Positions 25,770 to 40,113 of a stretch of DNA of 64,000 nt are shown piece by piece. A program made the position numbers and the translations under genes. The notes below the pieces were generated by a model. The model was not told the origin of the DNA, searched no databases, and worked only from the letters and a program-made list of their open reading frames with translations. The stretch comes from Gilliamella sp. wkB308. GTDB lineage: Bacteria > Pseudomonadota > Gammaproteobacteria > Enterobacterales > Orbaceae. Positions within the stretch are counted from its first letter, which is position 1. Each line of letters begins with the position of its first letter. Location: NCBI RefSeq assembly GCF_001690185.1, contig NZ_LZGN01000034.1, positions 124,001 through 188,000 on the forward strand, in the 5' to 3' direction.

Positions 25770-26984
25770 ATGAAACTACCTATTTATATGGATTATGCAG
25801 CAACAACGCCTGTCGATCCTAGAGTTGCTGAAAAAATGATGCAGTATCTAACCTTGGATGGTATTTTCGGTAACCCCGCATCTCGTTCTCATAAATTTGG
25901 TTGGCAAGCAGAAGAAGCGGTTGATATTGCAAGAAATCAAATAGCCGATCTCATCGGTGCCGATTCACGAGAAATCGTTTTTACTTCTGGCGCGACTGAA
26001 GCGGACAATTTAGCCATTAAAGGTGCTGCACACTTTAATCAAGCTAAAGGTAAACATATTATTACGTGTAAAACTGAACATAAAGCCGTGCTTGATACTT
26101 GTCGTCAACTTGAGCGCGAAGGTTATGAAGTAACGTATTTAGCACCTGAATCTGATGGAATATTAGATTTAAACAAACTCGCAGCGGCAATGCGTAGTGA
26201 TACGACAGTGGTATCAATCATGCATGTTAATAATGAAACAGGCGTCATACAAGATATCGAAAAAATTGGTGAAATGTGTCGTGAAAGAGGCATTGTTTTC
26301 CACGTGGATGCAACGCAAGCTGTTGGTAAATTACCGATTGATGTAACCAAATTAAAAGTAGACTTGATGTCTTTTTCAGGTCATAAAATCTATGGTCCAA
26401 AAGGTATCGGTGGGCTGTATGTAAGACGTAAACCTCGTGTTCGTATTGAAGCACAAATGCATGGTGGTGGTCATGAACGTGGTATGCGCTCTGGTACGCT
26501 ACCTGTGCACCAAATTGTTGGTATGGGTGAAGCATATCGGATAGCAAAAGAAGAAATGGCTACTGAAATGCCACGTCTATTGGCTCTCAAAAATCGGTTA
26601 TGGAACGGTTTAAAAGATATAGAAGAAGTTTATCTAAATGGATCTTTAGAACACAGTGCACCAAATATTTTAAATGTCAGTTTTGCTTATATTGAAGGTG
26701 AATCGTTAATGATGGCATTGAAAGATTTGGCTGTATCTTCTGGCTCAGCCTGTACGTCAGCGAGTTTAGAACCTTCTTATGTATTGCGGGCACTAGGTCT
26801 CAATGATGAATTAGCACATAGCTCAATCCGTTTTTCACTAGGTCGATTTAGTACTGAAGAAGAAGTGGATTATGTTATTGAGTTAATCAAAAACTCTATT
26901 GATAAATTAAGAAACTTATCTCCGCTTTGGGAAATGTTTAAAGATGGTGTTGATTTATCAAAAATAAAATGGTCAGCCCATTAA
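25770..26984 (+). CDS. iscS: IscS, cysteine desulfurase
   Basis: 404 aa, same length as E. coli IscS. PLP lysine in [18 protein letters not shown], the catalytic Cys loop [20 protein letters not shown], and N-terminal [18 protein letters not shown]. It turns L-Cys into Ala with a persulfide passed to IscU for cluster assembly, and to other thiolation paths. Follows iscR by 54 bp. Confidence 0.98.
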   Translation: MKLPIYMDYAATTPVDPRVAEKMMQYLTLDGIFGNPASRSHKFGWQAEEAVDIARNQIADLIGADSREIVFTSGATEADNLAIKGAAHFNQAKGKHIITCKTEHKAVLDTCRQLEREGYEVTYLAPESDGILDLNKLAAAMRSDTTVVSIMHVNNETGVIQDIEKIGEMCRERGIVFHVDATQAVGKLPIDVTKLKVDLMSFSGHKIYGPKGIGGLYVRRKPRVRIEAQMHGGGHERGMRSGTLPVHQIVGMGEAYRIAKEEMATEMPRLLALKNRLWNGLKDIEEVYLNGSLEHSAPNILNVSFAYIEGESLMMALKDLAVSSGSACTSASLEPSYVLRALGLNDELAHSSIRFSLGRFSTEEEVDYVIELIKNSIDKLRNLSPLWEMFKDGVDLSKIKWSAH

Positions 26985-26999
26985 AATTAGGAGTAAATT

Positions 27000-27386
27000 A
27001 TGGCATACAGTGAAAAAGTAGTCGATCATTACGAAAACCCTCGCAATGTCGGGTCGTTTGATCAAAACGATCCGAATGTTGGTAGTGGTATGGTTGGTGC
27101 GCCAGCCTGTGGCGATGTCATGCGACTTCAAATTAAAGTGAATGATGATGGCATTATTGAAGATGCGAAATTTAAAACTTATGGCTGTGGTAGCGCAATT
27201 GCTTCAAGTTCGTTAGTTACCGAATGGATTAAAGGTAAATCTTTAGATGAAGCGCAAGCGATAAAAAATACGGATATTGCTAAAGAACTTGCTTTACCGC
27301 CAGTTAAAATTCACTGCTCAATTTTAGCTGAAGATGCAATCAAAGCGGCAATTGATGACTATAAAACTAAAAAAGGGCAAAGTTAA
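27000..27386 (+). CDS. iscU: IscU, Fe-S cluster scaffold
   Basis: 128 aa. The three ligand cysteines are in [22 protein letters not shown] and [12 protein letters not shown]; the LPPVK chaperone-recognition motif lies just before the last. Builds [2Fe-2S]/[4Fe-4S] clusters using sulphur from IscS and hands them on with HscA/HscB. 15 bp after iscS. Confidence 0.98.
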   Translation: MAYSEKVVDHYENPRNVGSFDQNDPNVGSGMVGAPACGDVMRLQIKVNDDGIIEDAKFKTYGCGSAIASSSLVTEWIKGKSLDEAQAIKNTDIAKELALPPVKIHCSILAEDAIKAAIDDYKTKKGQS

Positions 27387-27709
27387 TGGCTATTACATTA
27401 ACCACAAGTGCAGCTGATCGTGTTCAAGCTTTTTTAACTAATCGTGGAAAAGGTATTGGTCTAAGATTAGGCGTTAAAACATCAGGTTGTTCGGGTATGG
27501 CTTATGTTTTAGAGTTTGCTGATACGATTAATGACGATGACAGTGTATTTGAAGATAAAAATGTCAAAGTTATCGTGGATAAAAAAAGCTTAGTCTATAT
27601 TGATGGCACAGAACTTGATTTTGTTAAAGAAGGATTAAATGAAGGTTTCAAATTCAATAATCCTAATGCACATAATGAGTGTGGTTGTGGCGAAAGCTTT
27701 AATGTTTAA
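27386..27709 (+). CDS. iscA: IscA, A-type Fe-S carrier
   Basis: 107 aa with the three conserved cysteines in [11 protein letters not shown] and [12 protein letters not shown]. Its ATG overlaps the iscU stop by one base (TAATG). A-type carriers pass [4Fe-4S] clusters to apo-enzymes. Confidence 0.97.
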   Translation: MAITLTTSAADRVQAFLTNRGKGIGLRLGVKTSGCSGMAYVLEFADTINDDDSVFEDKNVKVIVDKKSLVYIDGTELDFVKEGLNEGFKFNNPNAHNECGCGESFNV

Positions 27710-27723
27710 CTGAGGCATCAAGC

Positions 27724-28242
27724 GTGAATAATTATTTTGAGTTATTTCATCTACCTATTCAATTACCTGTCGATACACAACAGTTAACATTACAATATCA
27801 GCAATTACAAAGACACTATCACCCTGATAATTTTGCAACGGCATCGGATAGTGAAAAAATGGCGATTATTCAGAAATCAGCCATGATTAATGATGCTTAT
27901 CAAGTATTAAAAAATCCTATAAAAGCAGCTGAATATTTCCTATCTTTGCAAGGTTTTGATGTGGCAACGGAACAACATATTATTCATGATGCAGATTTTT
28001 TAATGGAGCAATTTGTTTTGCGTGAAAAACTAGATGATATTGAAAGTCAGTCAAACTTTGAGCTATTAGATAGTTTTGGATCTGAGATATCAGGACGCAA
28101 AAAAGATATTTATAATCAATTGTTGAACAATATATCGCAACAAGATTGGCAATCCGCACTTAATCAAATCTACAAGATTCGTTATCTTACTCGATTAATA
28201 GAACAGATCGAAAAGTTACAAGAAAAGCAATATGCTTTATAA
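27724..28242 (+). CDS. hscB: HscB, J-domain co-chaperone
   Basis: 172 aa from a GTG start (27724) with GAGG upstream; no nearer ATG fits the family. J-domain with HPD in RHYHPDNFAT (about residues 36-38), C-terminal three-helix region that binds IscU. Stimulates HscA ATPase and recruits IscU. Confidence 0.95.
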   Translation: MNNYFELFHLPIQLPVDTQQLTLQYQQLQRHYHPDNFATASDSEKMAIIQKSAMINDAYQVLKNPIKAAEYFLSLQGFDVATEQHIIHDADFLMEQFVLREKLDDIESQSNFELLDSFGSEISGRKKDIYNQLLNNISQQDWQSALNQIYKIRYLTRLIEQIEKLQEKQYAL

Positions 28243-28279
28243 TTTAAGATAAATAACACATCAAGTAGAGATAAGTTAA

Positions 28280-30139
28280 ATGGCATTATTACAAATTAGT
28301 GAACCAGGTCAAACACCAGAACCCCATCAGCGTCGGATTGCGGTTGGCATTGATTTAGGTACGACCAATTCACTAGTTGCAACCGTTCGAAGCGGTAAAT
28401 CTGAAGTTCTGCCAGATTTAGAAGGCGATTTTTTATTGCCTTCAGTTGTACATTATGGTGTTGATCATGATGATAATACGATTATTACAATTGGAAAAAA
28501 TGCTAAAAACAGCGCTACTTCTGATCCAAAAAATACAGTAAGTTCAGTGAAGCGATTAATGGGAAGACGTCTTTCGGATATAGACACATCTCATTTTCCT
28601 TATCCATTATCCATGACAGAAAATGGTGTGCCATTACTAAATTTACCTAATAAGCAAGTTAACCCTATACAAGTGTCTGCTGAAATCTTGATTGCTCTAG
28701 CAGATCGGGCTAAAGCGAGTTTAAATGGTGAAATCGATGGTGTCGTCATCACCGTTCCCGCCTATTTTGATGATGCTCAGCGACAGGCAACAAAAGATGC
28801 CGCTAAATTAGCAGGTTTACACGTTTTACGCTTATTGAATGAACCTACTGCTGCAGCTATCGCTTATGGTCTTGATTCTGGAAAAGAAGGCATAATTGCT
28901 GTATATGATTTAGGTGGTGGGACTTTTGATATCTCTATTCTGCGTTTGCATAAAGGCGTTTTTGAAGTCCTTTCAACAGGGGGGGATTCTGCTCTTGGTG
29001 GTGATGATTTCGATCGTTTACTTGCAGAGTATATTAAAAACGAATTAGGGTTGCTTGATCATCATGATGCACAGTTGAATCAGAGAATGCTTCATCAAGC
29101 GGTTGACATAAAAATTGCACTCAGCCATCAAGATTCTGTCACGATAACATTAGATAATCAGGTCTTAACTATAACCCGACATCAATTTGAACAACTCATT
29201 GAACCGCTAGTTAAACGTACCTTAGCCGTTTGTCGGCGTGCATTAAAAGATGCTGATATTGATATCGATGAAATTGTTGAAGTGGTCATGGTGGGGGGAT
29301 CTACCCGAATTCCGTTTGTGCGTGAATCGGTCGGTAATTATTTCAAAACAAAACCTTTAACTTCTATCGATCCAGATAAAGTCGTCGCTATTGGGGCAGC
29401 CATTCAAGCGGATATTTTAGTGGGTAATAAACCCGATTCCGATATGTTGTTGCTTGATGTAATTCCTTTATCTTTAGGCATCGAAACAATGGGCGAATTG
29501 GTTGAAAAAATTATTCCTCGTAATAGTACGATTCCTTGTGCAAGGGCGCAAGAATTTACAACGTTTAAAGATGGTCAGACCGCTATGATGATTCATGTTT
29601 TACAAGGTGAACGTGAAAATGTAGCAGATTGTCGATCGTTGGCGCAATTTATCTTACGTGGTATTCCGCCAATGCCTGCTGGTGGCGCACATATTCGTGT
29701 CACTTTCCAAGTGGATGCTGATGGATTGCTGAGCGTAACGGCAATGGAAAAATCAACAGGCGTTGAAGCCGCAATACAAGTTAAGCCATCTTATGGGCTA
29801 ACTGATAAAGAAATTGCAACTATGATTCAAGATTCAATCAATTATGCTCAACAAGATAAGCAAACTAGAATGCTTGCTGAACAAAAAGTTGAAGCAGCCA
29901 GAGTCCTTGAAAGTTTACAAAATGCATTAGATAAAGATGCTGACTTATTGAATGAGCATCAACTTAATCAAATTTTAAATGCAAAACATCGTTTACAAGC
30001 GGTAAGCGAATCTGATGATATATACGAAATTGAAAAGCAAATTAAAATTGTTGATAACGTGACGCAGGATTTTGCGGCTAAGCGTATGGATAGATCCATT
30101 CGTCAAGCTTTAACCGGTCATAAAGTTGATGATATTTAA
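28280..30139 (+). CDS. hscA: HscA, Hsp70-type chaperone for Fe-S assembly
   Basis: 619 aa. ATPase domain with [62 protein letters not shown] and [10 protein letters not shown]; the C-terminal substrate domain binds the LPPVK motif of IscU. Drives release of the cluster from IscU. Fifth gene of the isc operon after iscR. Confidence 0.98.
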   Translation: MALLQISEPGQTPEPHQRRIAVGIDLGTTNSLVATVRSGKSEVLPDLEGDFLLPSVVHYGVDHDDNTIITIGKNAKNSATSDPKNTVSSVKRLMGRRLSDIDTSHFPYPLSMTENGVPLLNLPNKQVNPIQVSAEILIALADRAKASLNGEIDGVVITVPAYFDDAQRQATKDAAKLAGLHVLRLLNEPTAAAIAYGLDSGKEGIIAVYDLGGGTFDISILRLHKGVFEVLSTGGDSALGGDDFDRLLAEYIKNELGLLDHHDAQLNQRMLHQAVDIKIALSHQDSVTITLDNQVLTITRHQFEQLIEPLVKRTLAVCRRALKDADIDIDEIVEVVMVGGSTRIPFVRESVGNYFKTKPLTSIDPDKVVAIGAAIQADILVGNKPDSDMLLLDVIPLSLGIETMGELVEKIIPRNSTIPCARAQEFTTFKDGQTAMMIHVLQGERENVADCRSLAQFILRGIPPMPAGGAHIRVTFQVDADGLLSVTAMEKSTGVEAAIQVKPSYGLTDKEIATMIQDSINYAQQDKQTRMLAEQKVEAARVLESLQNALDKDADLLNEHQLNQILNAKHRLQAVSESDDIYEIEKQIKIVDNVTQDFAAKRMDRSIRQALTGHKVDDI

Positions 30140-30153
30140 CTAACGAGATTATT

Positions 30154-30492
30154 ATGCCAAAAATTACTTTTTTACCAAATGCTGAACTTTGCCCTGAAGG
30201 GAAAACAGTTGAAGCGCAAGAAGGTGAATCTATTTTAGAAGTCGCTTTACGTAACGATATTGAAATTGAGCATGCTTGTGAAATGTCATGTGCTTGTTCA
30301 ACTTGCCATTGTATTGTCCGTAAAGGTTTTGACTCACTTGAAGAGAGTGATGAACAAGAAGATGATATGTTAGATAAAGCGTGGGGCGTTGAACCGCATA
30401 GTCGACTAAGTTGTCAGGCGCGTGTTGCCGATGAAGATCTTGAAGTTGAAATTCCAAGATATAGTCTTAATCATGCCAAAGAAGATCATTAG
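30154..30492 (+). CDS. fdx: Fdx, ISC-type [2Fe-2S] ferredoxin
   Basis: 112 aa. Ligands CEMSCACSTCHC and a distant Cys in SRLSCQARV. Adrenodoxin-type electron donor for cluster assembly, last gene of the operon. The usual next gene iscX (about 66 aa) is not present: the following 380 bp hold only a hairpin and the S10 promoter/leader. Confidence 0.97.
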   Translation: MPKITFLPNAELCPEGKTVEAQEGESILEVALRNDIEIEHACEMSCACSTCHCIVRKGFDSLEESDEQEDDMLDKAWGVEPHSRLSCQARVADEDLEVEIPRYSLNHAKEDH

Positions 30493-30495
30493 CCT

Positions 30496-30519
30496 TGTCG
30501 CCATCACATCATGGCGACA
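30496..30519 (+). terminator. hairpin after fdx, probable isc operon terminator
   Basis: 9-bp stem TGTCGCCAT / ATGGCGACA, loop CACATC, directly after the fdx stop. The downstream tail is only partly T-rich. Confidence 0.6.
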
Positions 30520-30701
30520 GATTCCTCATTATCATCATTTTATTAAGTAATCACTACAACTTGTTTGATTAGCTTGAAATTTAATCAATAAAAAGGGTTT
30601 ATCATTATTTTTAAGCTGATCAATAAAGCATCTATTATTAATTATTTCTTGCATTAGTTAATAATTTACGTATAATCATCGCCACTTTGTTTGTTGAATT
30701 T

Positions 30702-30731
30702 TTGATAAGCAAATGCGTATGAAGATATAAT
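30702..30731 (+). promoter_or_regulatory. promoter of the S10 operon
   Basis: TTGATA (30702-30707) and TATAAT (30726-30731) with an 18-bp spacer, about 145 bp before rpsJ; strong sigma70 match. Confidence 0.65.
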
Positions 30732-30754
30732 CCTTATTTAATAATATTGAATTA

Positions 30755-31187
<433 letters not shown>

Positions 31188-31218
31188 TCCTAAGCTGAAT
31201 GATTGAGAGGTCTAAACA

Positions 31219-31845
31219 ATGATTGGTTTAATCGGTCGTAAAGTAGGAATGACACGAATCTTCACCGAAGAAGGTGTTTCTATTCCTGTCACCGTAGTTG
31301 AAGTTCAAAGCAACCGCGTTACTCAAGTTAAAACTTTAGAGAACGATGGTTATCAAGCTATTCAGGTTACTACTGGCAGCAAAAAAGCAAGCCGTGTAAA
31401 TAAACCTGAAGCAGGTCATTTTGCTAAGGCTGGCGTTGAAGCTGGTCGTGGTCTATGGGAATTCCGTTTTGAAGAAGGCGAATTTACTGTAGGGCAAAGT
31501 ATTAACGTTGATATTTTCACAGACGTTAAAAAAGTTGATGTTACTGGAACATCTAAAGGTAAAGGTTTTGCTGGCGTAACTAAACGTTGGAACTTCCGTA
31601 CTCAAGATGCAACTCATGGTAACTCTTTGGCACACCGTGGTCATGGCTCTATCGGTCAAAACCAAACTCCAGGTAAAGTGTTCAAAGGTCGTAAAATGGC
31701 AGGTCACTTAGGTAATGAACGTGTAACTGTTCAAAACTTAGATATTGTACGTGTTGATGCAGAACGTAACCTTTTATTAATTAAAGGTGCAGTTCCAGGC
31801 GCAATCAATAGTGACGTAATTGTTAAACCGGCAATCAAGGCTTAA
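31219..31845 (+). CDS. rplC: 50S ribosomal protein L3
   Basis: 208 aa ([20 protein letters not shown]), assembly-initiating large subunit protein whose extended loop reaches the peptidyl transferase centre. The conserved [12 protein letters not shown] tract contains the Gln methylated by PrmB in E. coli. RBS GAGG. Confidence 0.98.
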   Translation: MIGLIGRKVGMTRIFTEEGVSIPVTVVEVQSNRVTQVKTLENDGYQAIQVTTGSKKASRVNKPEAGHFAKAGVEAGRGLWEFRFEEGEFTVGQSINVDIFTDVKKVDVTGTSKGKGFAGVTKRWNFRTQDATHGNSLAHRGHGSIGQNQTPGKVFKGRKMAGHLGNERVTVQNLDIVRVDAERNLLLIKGAVPGAINSDVIVKPAIKA

Positions 31846-31861
31846 CGTCGAGGAGATAGAG

Positions 31862-32464
31862 ATGGAATTAGTAGTAAAAGACGCGAAAGCGCTTTCTGTT
31901 TCCGAAACTACCTTCGGACGTGAGTTTAATGAAGCGTTAGTTCACCAAGTAGTTGTTGCTTATGCATCTGCTGCTCGTCAAGGCTCACGCGCACAAAAAA
32001 CTCGTGCAGAAATCGCTGGTTCAGGCAAAAAACCATGGCGTCAAAAAGGCACAGGTCGTGCTCGTTCAGGTTCTATTAAGAGCCCAATCTGGCGTAGTGG
32101 TGGTGTAACATTTGCAGCAAAACCACAAGATCATAGCCAAAAAGTTAACCGTAAAATGTATCGTGGTGCATTAAAGAGTATTTTCTCTGAATTAGTGCGT
32201 CAAGAACGTTTAGTTGTGGTTGAAACATTTACTGTTGAAGCACCTAAGACTAAATTATTAACTCAGAAATTAAATGATATGAATCTTAATGATGTGCTTA
32301 TCATTACAACTGAAGTTGATGAGAATCTTTTCTTAGCAGCACGTAACTTGCATAAAGTTGATGTGCGTGATGTGGCAGGTATTGATCCAGTTAGTTTGAT
32401 TGCATTTGACAAAGTGGTTATCACTGTTGATGCCGTTAAACAAGTAGAGGAGATGTTAGCATGA
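31862..32464 (+). CDS. rplD: 50S ribosomal protein L4 (operon autoregulator)
   Basis: 200 aa from the ATG at 31862 ([20 protein letters not shown]), RBS GAGGAG; 14 upstream in-frame codons overlap rplC and are not used. Exit-tunnel protein that also represses the S10 operon through the leader. Stop overlaps rplW (ATGA). Confidence 0.98.
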   Translation: MELVVKDAKALSVSETTFGREFNEALVHQVVVAYASAARQGSRAQKTRAEIAGSGKKPWRQKGTGRARSGSIKSPIWRSGGVTFAAKPQDHSQKVNRKMYRGALKSIFSELVRQERLVVVETFTVEAPKTKLLTQKLNDMNLNDVLIITTEVDENLFLAARNLHKVDVRDVAGIDPVSLIAFDKVVITVDAVKQVEEMLA

Positions 32465-32763
32465 TTCGTGAAGAGCGTCTGCTTAAAGTCCTGCGAGCAC
32501 CACATGTTTCTGAAAAAGCATCTATTTCAATGGAAAAAACAAATACATTAGTATTGAAAGTTGCTAAAGATGCTACTAAGAGAGAGATTAAAGCCGCAGT
32601 TGAACAACTATTTGAAGTTAAAGTAGATGACGTTAATACACTTGTTGTTAAAGGCAAAGTAAAACGTCGTGGTCAACAACTTGGTCGCCGTAGCGACTGG
32701 AAAAAAGCTTACGTAACTTTAGCAGAAGGTCAAAACTTAGACCTTGCTGGCGTCGCTGAGTAA
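32461..32763 (+). CDS. rplW: 50S ribosomal protein L23
   Basis: 100 aa ([20 protein letters not shown]). Located at the tunnel exit, docking site for trigger factor and SRP. Start overlaps the rplD stop by 4 nt. Confidence 0.98.
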   Translation: MIREERLLKVLRAPHVSEKASISMEKTNTLVLKVAKDATKREIKAAVEQLFEVKVDDVNTLVVKGKVKRRGQQLGRRSDWKKAYVTLAEGQNLDLAGVAE

Positions 32764-33606
<843 letters not shown>

Positions 33607-33610
33607 TTAA

Positions 33611-33904
<294 letters not shown>

Positions 33905-33908
33905 GTAG

Positions 33909-34250
<342 letters not shown>

Positions 34251-34264
34251 GCTGGAGAATAGCA

Positions 34265-35002
34265 ATGGGTCAAAAAGTAAATCCAAATGGTATCCGATTA
34301 GGCATTGTCAAGCCTTGGACATCTACATGGTATTCGGGTACAAAGACATTCGCTGATAATTTAGAAAGTGATTTTAGAGTGCGTGAATTCTTAAACAAAG
34401 AATTAGCACAAGCGTCAATCTCTAAAATTGTAATCGACCGTTCAGCAGAAACTAACGTTCGCATTACTATTCACACTGCTCGTCCAGGTATCGTGATTGG
34501 TAAAAAAGGTGAGGACGTTGAAAAATTACGTAATGCCGTAGCTTCTATTGTCAATAAGTATAAAGACAAAAGAGAAAAACGTGATGTTGCAGTACAAATT
34601 AATATTGCTGAAGTTCGTAAACCTGAACTTGATGCAAAATTAGTTGCTGACAGCATTACTTCTCAGTTAGAACGCCGTGTTATGTTCCGTCGTGCAATGA
34701 AACGTGCGGTACAAAACGCAATGAAAGCGGGTGCTAAAGGTATCAAAGTTGAAGTAAGTGGTCGTTTAGGCGGCGCTGAAATTGCTCGCTCAGAGTGGTA
34801 TCGTGAAGGTCGTGTACCTCTACATACACTACGAGCTGACATCGACTACGGAGTGTCTGAAGCATTAACTACCTATGGTATTATTGGTGTTAAAGTGTGG
34901 ATCTTCAAAGGTGAGATCCTTGGTGGTATGGCTGCCGTTGAACAAGCAGAAAAACAACCTGCTGCTCAACCGAAAAAGCAGCGCAAAGGCCGAAAACAAT
35001 AA
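34265..35002 (+). CDS. rpsC: 30S ribosomal protein S3
   Basis: 245 aa ([20 protein letters not shown]) with KH-domain [15 protein letters not shown]; part of the mRNA entry helicase. The Gln/Lys-rich tail ([18 protein letters not shown]) is longer than in E. coli (233 aa). Confidence 0.98.
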   Translation: MGQKVNPNGIRLGIVKPWTSTWYSGTKTFADNLESDFRVREFLNKELAQASISKIVIDRSAETNVRITIHTARPGIVIGKKGEDVEKLRNAVASIVNKYKDKREKRDVAVQINIAEVRKPELDAKLVADSITSQLERRVMFRRAMKRAVQNAMKAGAKGIKVEVSGRLGGAEIARSEWYREGRVPLHTLRADIDYGVSEALTTYGIIGVKVWIFKGEILGGMAAVEQAEKQPAAQPKKQRKGRKQ

Positions 35003-35425
<423 letters not shown>

Positions 35426-35617
35426 ATGAAAGCAAAAGAGCTACGCGAAAAAAGCGTTGAAGAGTTAAATACTGAACTTCTTAATTTATTACGTGAGCAA
35501 TTTAACTTACGTATGCAATTAGCTGGAGGTCAGTTAACACAGACTCATATGTTAAAACAAGTGCGTCGTAATATTGCACGAGTTAAAACGTTATTAACTG
35601 AAAAGGCGGGTGCGTAA
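35426..35617 (+). CDS. rpmC: 50S ribosomal protein L29
   Basis: 63 aa ([20 protein letters not shown]), helical protein next to L23 at the tunnel exit. Starts the base after the rplP stop. Confidence 0.97.
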   Translation: MKAKELREKSVEELNTELLNLLREQFNLRMQLAGGQLTQTHMLKQVRRNIARVKTLLTEKAGA

Positions 35618-35618
35618 T

Positions 35619-35879
35619 ATGACTACTGAAGTAAAAATTCGTACTCAGCAAGGTCGTGTTATTAGCGACAAAATGGATAAATCTATTACTGTAGCTATTG
35701 AACGTAAAGTGAAGCATCCGTTATATGGTAAGTTCATTAAACGTACGACTAAATTGCATGTACATGATGAAAACAACGAGTGTGGTATTGGTGATACTGT
35801 AGAAATTAAAGAGTGTCGTCCATTATCAAAAACCAAATCTTGGACTCTTGTTCGAATCGTAGAAAAAGCAGTTAGTTAA
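35619..35879 (+). CDS. rpsQ: 30S ribosomal protein S17
   Basis: 86 aa from the ATG at 35619 ([20 protein letters not shown]); the in-frame codon at 35610 lies inside rpmC and is rejected. Conserved [20 protein letters not shown]. Last gene of the S10 operon, followed by a terminator. Confidence 0.97.
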   Translation: MTTEVKIRTQQGRVISDKMDKSITVAIERKVKHPLYGKFIKRTTKLHVHDENNECGIGDTVEIKECRPLSKTKSWTLVRIVEKAVS

Positions 35880-35910
35880 TCTAATCGATTAAAAACTGTA
35901 CATAATATAA

Positions 35911-35940
35911 TAAACGGCTAAATGCAGCCGTTTATTTTAT
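35911..35940 (+). terminator. S10 operon terminator
   Basis: Stem TAAACGGCT / AGCCGTTTA, loop AAATGC, then TTTTA, 32 nt after rpsQ. Confidence 0.82.
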
Positions 35941-35958
35941 GCTATCCATTTTATTTGA

Positions 35959-36447
<489 letters not shown>

Positions 36448-36457
36448 GGAGCGGGTA

Positions 36458-36772
36458 ATGGCAGCGAAAATCCGTCGAGAAGATGAAGTTATCGTGTTAA
36501 CCGGTAAAGATAAAGGTAAACGCGGTAAAGTAAAAAGCGTTTTGTCTACAGGCAAAGTGATTGTTGAAGGTATTAATTTGGTGAAAAAACACCAAAAACC
36601 CGTACCTGCATTAAATCAAGAAGGTGGAATTGTTGAAAAAGAAGCAGCTATTAATGTTTCTAATGTGGCAATTTTTAACCCAGCTACAGGCAAAGCAGAT
36701 CGCGTAGGCTTTAGAATTGAAAATGGCAAAAAAGTCCGTTTTTATAAGTCTACTAATGAATTAATTAATTAA
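36458..36772 (+). CDS. rplX: 50S ribosomal protein L24
   Basis: 104 aa ([20 protein letters not shown]) with the KOW motif [15 protein letters not shown]. Initiates large-subunit assembly. 10 bp after rplN. Confidence 0.98.
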   Translation: MAAKIRREDEVIVLTGKDKGKRGKVKSVLSTGKVIVEGINLVKKHQKPVPALNQEGGIVEKEAAINVSNVAIFNPATGKADRVGFRIENGKKVRFYKSTNELIN

Positions 36773-36789
36773 GTAATTTGGAGTGTACG

Positions 36790-37329
36790 ATGGCGAAACT
36801 GCATGATTACTACAAAGCACAGGTAGTAAATAAACTGCAAGAACAGTTTGGCTACAAATCTGTCATGCAAGTCCCTCGGATCGAAAAGATCACCTTGAAT
36901 ATGGGTGTGGGTGAAGCAATTACTGATAAGAAATTATTAGATAATGCGGTTGCAGATTTAGCAGCAATCAGTGGTCAAAAACCACTAGTCACAAAAGCAC
37001 GCAAATCAGTTGCTGGTTTTAAAATCCGTCAAGGGTATCCTATTGGTTGTAAAGTCACTTTACGTGGCGAACGTATGTGGGAATTTTTTGAACGTCTAGT
37101 TTATATTGCTCTACCTCGTACTCGAGATTTCCGCGGTTTAAGCGCAAAATCTTTCGATGGTCGTGGTAACTATAGCATGGGTGTTCGTGAACAAATCGTT
37201 TTCCCTGAAATCGATTATGATAAAGTTGATCGTGTTCGTGGTTTAGATATTACTATCACAACAAGTGCACAATCAGATGAAGAAGGCCGAGCTTTATTAT
37301 CTGCCTTTAACTTCCCATTTCGTAAGTAA
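36790..37329 (+). CDS. rplE: 50S ribosomal protein L5
   Basis: 179 aa from the ATG at 36790 ([20 protein letters not shown]), preceded by GGAG; an in-frame ATG at 36778 is too close to rplX and has no RBS. 5S rRNA-binding protein. Same length as E. coli. Confidence 0.98.
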   Translation: MAKLHDYYKAQVVNKLQEQFGYKSVMQVPRIEKITLNMGVGEAITDKKLLDNAVADLAAISGQKPLVTKARKSVAGFKIRQGYPIGCKVTLRGERMWEFFERLVYIALPRTRDFRGLSAKSFDGRGNYSMGVREQIVFPEIDYDKVDRVRGLDITITTSAQSDEEGRALLSAFNFPFRK

Positions 37330-37340
37330 GGTAGGGCATA

Positions 37341-37646
37341 ATGGCTAAACAATCAATGATTGAACGCGATAAGAAACGCGTAAAGCTAGCAGAAAAATAT
37401 TTTGCAAAGCGTCAAGAATTAAAAGCGATTATCTCTGATCTTAATGCATCAGATGAAGATCGTTGGAATGCAGTGCTTAAATTGCAAACGCTTCCTCGTG
37501 ATTCTAGTCCATCACGTCAACGTCGTCGTTGTCGTCAAACCGGTCGTCCTCATGGCGTCCTTCGTAAGTTTGGTTTAAGCCGTATTAAGGTTCGTGAATC
37601 AGCCATGCGTGGTGAGATTCCTGGTCTTAAAAAGGCAAGTTGGTAA
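37341..37646 (+). CDS. rpsN: 30S ribosomal protein S14
   Basis: 101 aa ([20 protein letters not shown]). The long form without the CxxC zinc motif (only [12 protein letters not shown] remains), as in E. coli. Confidence 0.98.
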   Translation: MAKQSMIERDKKRVKLAEKYFAKRQELKAIISDLNASDEDRWNAVLKLQTLPRDSSPSRQRRRCRQTGRPHGVLRKFGLSRIKVRESAMRGEIPGLKKASW

Positions 37647-37663
37647 TCAGGGGAGTGTTATAG

Positions 37664-38056
<393 letters not shown>

Positions 38057-38067
38057 GGGAGAAAAAA

Positions 38068-38601
38068 ATGTCTCGTGTTGCAAAAGCACCTGTCGTTGTT
38101 CCTGCTGGCGTAGAGGTAAAACTCAATGGTCAGGTAATTACGATTAAAGGTAAAAATGGCGAGTTAACTCGTACAATTAATAATGCTGTTGTTATTAATC
38201 AAGAAGAAGGTCAAATTAAATTTGCTCCTCGTGACGGCTTTGCGAATGCTTGGGCTCAAGCTGGTACTGCACGTGCGTTGATTAATGCAATGGTTATTGG
38301 TGTTACTGAAGGTTTTACTAAAAAACTTCAGCTAGTTGGTGTCGGTTATCGTGCACAAGTTAAAGGTAATGCTATTGGTCTATCTCTTGGATATTCACAT
38401 CCAATTGAGCATCAATTACCTGCTGGTGTGACCGCAGAATGTCCATCACAAACTGAAATCATACTGAAAAGTGCTGATAAACAGTTAATTGGACAAGTGG
38501 CAGCAGATATCCGTGCTTATCGTCGTCCTGAACCTTATAAAGGTAAAGGTGTTCGTTACGCAGATGAAGTTGTGCGTACTAAAGAAGCTAAGAAAAAGTA
38601 A
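38068..38601 (+). CDS. rplF: 50S ribosomal protein L6
   Basis: 177 aa ([20 protein letters not shown]), conserved [19 protein letters not shown] end. Near the factor-binding site. Same length as E. coli. Confidence 0.98.
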   Translation: MSRVAKAPVVVPAGVEVKLNGQVITIKGKNGELTRTINNAVVINQEEGQIKFAPRDGFANAWAQAGTARALINAMVIGVTEGFTKKLQLVGVGYRAQVKGNAIGLSLGYSHPIEHQLPAGVTAECPSQTEIILKSADKQLIGQVAADIRAYRRPEPYKGKGVRYADEVVRTKEAKKK

Positions 38602-38610
38602 GGTAACACT

Positions 38611-38964
38611 ATGGATAAGAAATCAGCTCGTATCCGTCGTGCAACTAAAGCGCGTCGCAAGATGCATGAACTACTTGCAACTCGCTTAGTGGTTCACCGT
38701 ACTCCGCGTCATATTTATGCGCAGATTATCGCACCAAACGGATCAGAAGTACTGGCAGCTGCTTCTACATTAGAAAAAGCTATCAGTGAAAGTTTAAAAT
38801 ACACCGGAAACAAAGATGCAGCAGCTGCAGTTGGTAAAGCAATCGCAGAGCGAGCATTAGCGAAAGATATCAAAGAAGTTTCTTTTGATCGTTCGGGTTT
38901 CCAATATCATGGTCGAGTTCAGGCGCTAGCAGATGCTGCTCGCGAAGCTGGCCTACAGTTCTAA
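38611..38964 (+). CDS. rplR: 50S ribosomal protein L18
   Basis: 117 aa ([20 protein letters not shown]), 5S rRNA-binding, conserved [20 protein letters not shown] end. Confidence 0.98.
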   Translation: MDKKSARIRRATKARRKMHELLATRLVVHRTPRHIYAQIIAPNGSEVLAAASTLEKAISESLKYTGNKDAAAAVGKAIAERALAKDIKEVSFDRSGFQYHGRVQALADAAREAGLQF

Positions 38965-38969
38965 GGTAG

Positions 38970-39479
<510 letters not shown>

Positions 39480-39485
39480 TTAACC

Positions 39486-39665
39486 ATGGCAAAGACAATT
39501 AAAATTACACAAACTCGTAGTTCTATTGGACGCATACCGAAGCATAAAGCAACGTTAGTCGGACTAGGATTACGTCGTATTGGTCATACTGTTGAGCGCG
39601 AGGATACTCCTGCTATTCGTGGTATGGTAAACCAAGTTTATTACATGGTCAAAGTTGAGGAGTAA
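39486..39665 (+). CDS. rpmD: 50S ribosomal protein L30
   Basis: 59 aa ([20 protein letters not shown] ... [14 protein letters not shown]), read directly from the sequence between rpsE and rplO; same length as E. coli L30. Confidence 0.97.
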   Translation: MAKTIKITQTRSSIGRIPKHKATLVGLGLRRIGHTVEREDTPAIRGMVNQVYYMVKVEE

Positions 39666-39670
39666 TAGTA

Positions 39671-40105
39671 ATGCGTTTAAATACTTTATCTCCTGCTGAA
39701 GGTTCAAAGCATGCACCAAAACGTCTAGGCCGAGGTATCGGTTCTGGATTAGGTAAAACAGGTACCCGTGGTATCAAAGGTCAAAAATCACGTTCAGGTG
39801 GCGGCGTTCGTCGTGGCTTTGAAGGTGGTCAAATGCCTTTATATCGTCGATTACCAAAATTTGGTTTTACTTCTCGTAAAGCTCTAGTTACAGCACAAGT
39901 TCGCCTTTCAGATTTAATGAAAGTTGAAGGTGATGTTGTTGACCTAAATAGCTTAAAAGTTGCAAATGTGATTAATTCACAAATCGAATACGCAAAAATC
40001 ATGTTATCTGGTGAAGTCACAAAACCAGTAACAGTTCGTGGTATTCGTGTAACGAAAGGTGCTAAAGCTGCAATTGAAGCTGCTGGCGGAAAAATTGAGG
40101 AATAA
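39671..40105 (+). CDS. rplO: 50S ribosomal protein L15
   Basis: 144 aa ([20 protein letters not shown]), Gly/Arg-rich N-terminus ([20 protein letters not shown]). Late assembly protein. Directly upstream of secY. Confidence 0.98.
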   Translation: MRLNTLSPAEGSKHAPKRLGRGIGSGLGKTGTRGIKGQKSRSGGGVRRGFEGGQMPLYRRLPKFGFTSRKALVTAQVRLSDLMKVEGDVVDLNSLKVANVINSQIEYAKIMLSGEVTKPVTVRGIRVTKGAKAAIEAAGGKIEE

Positions 40106-40113
40106 TTAGAAAG

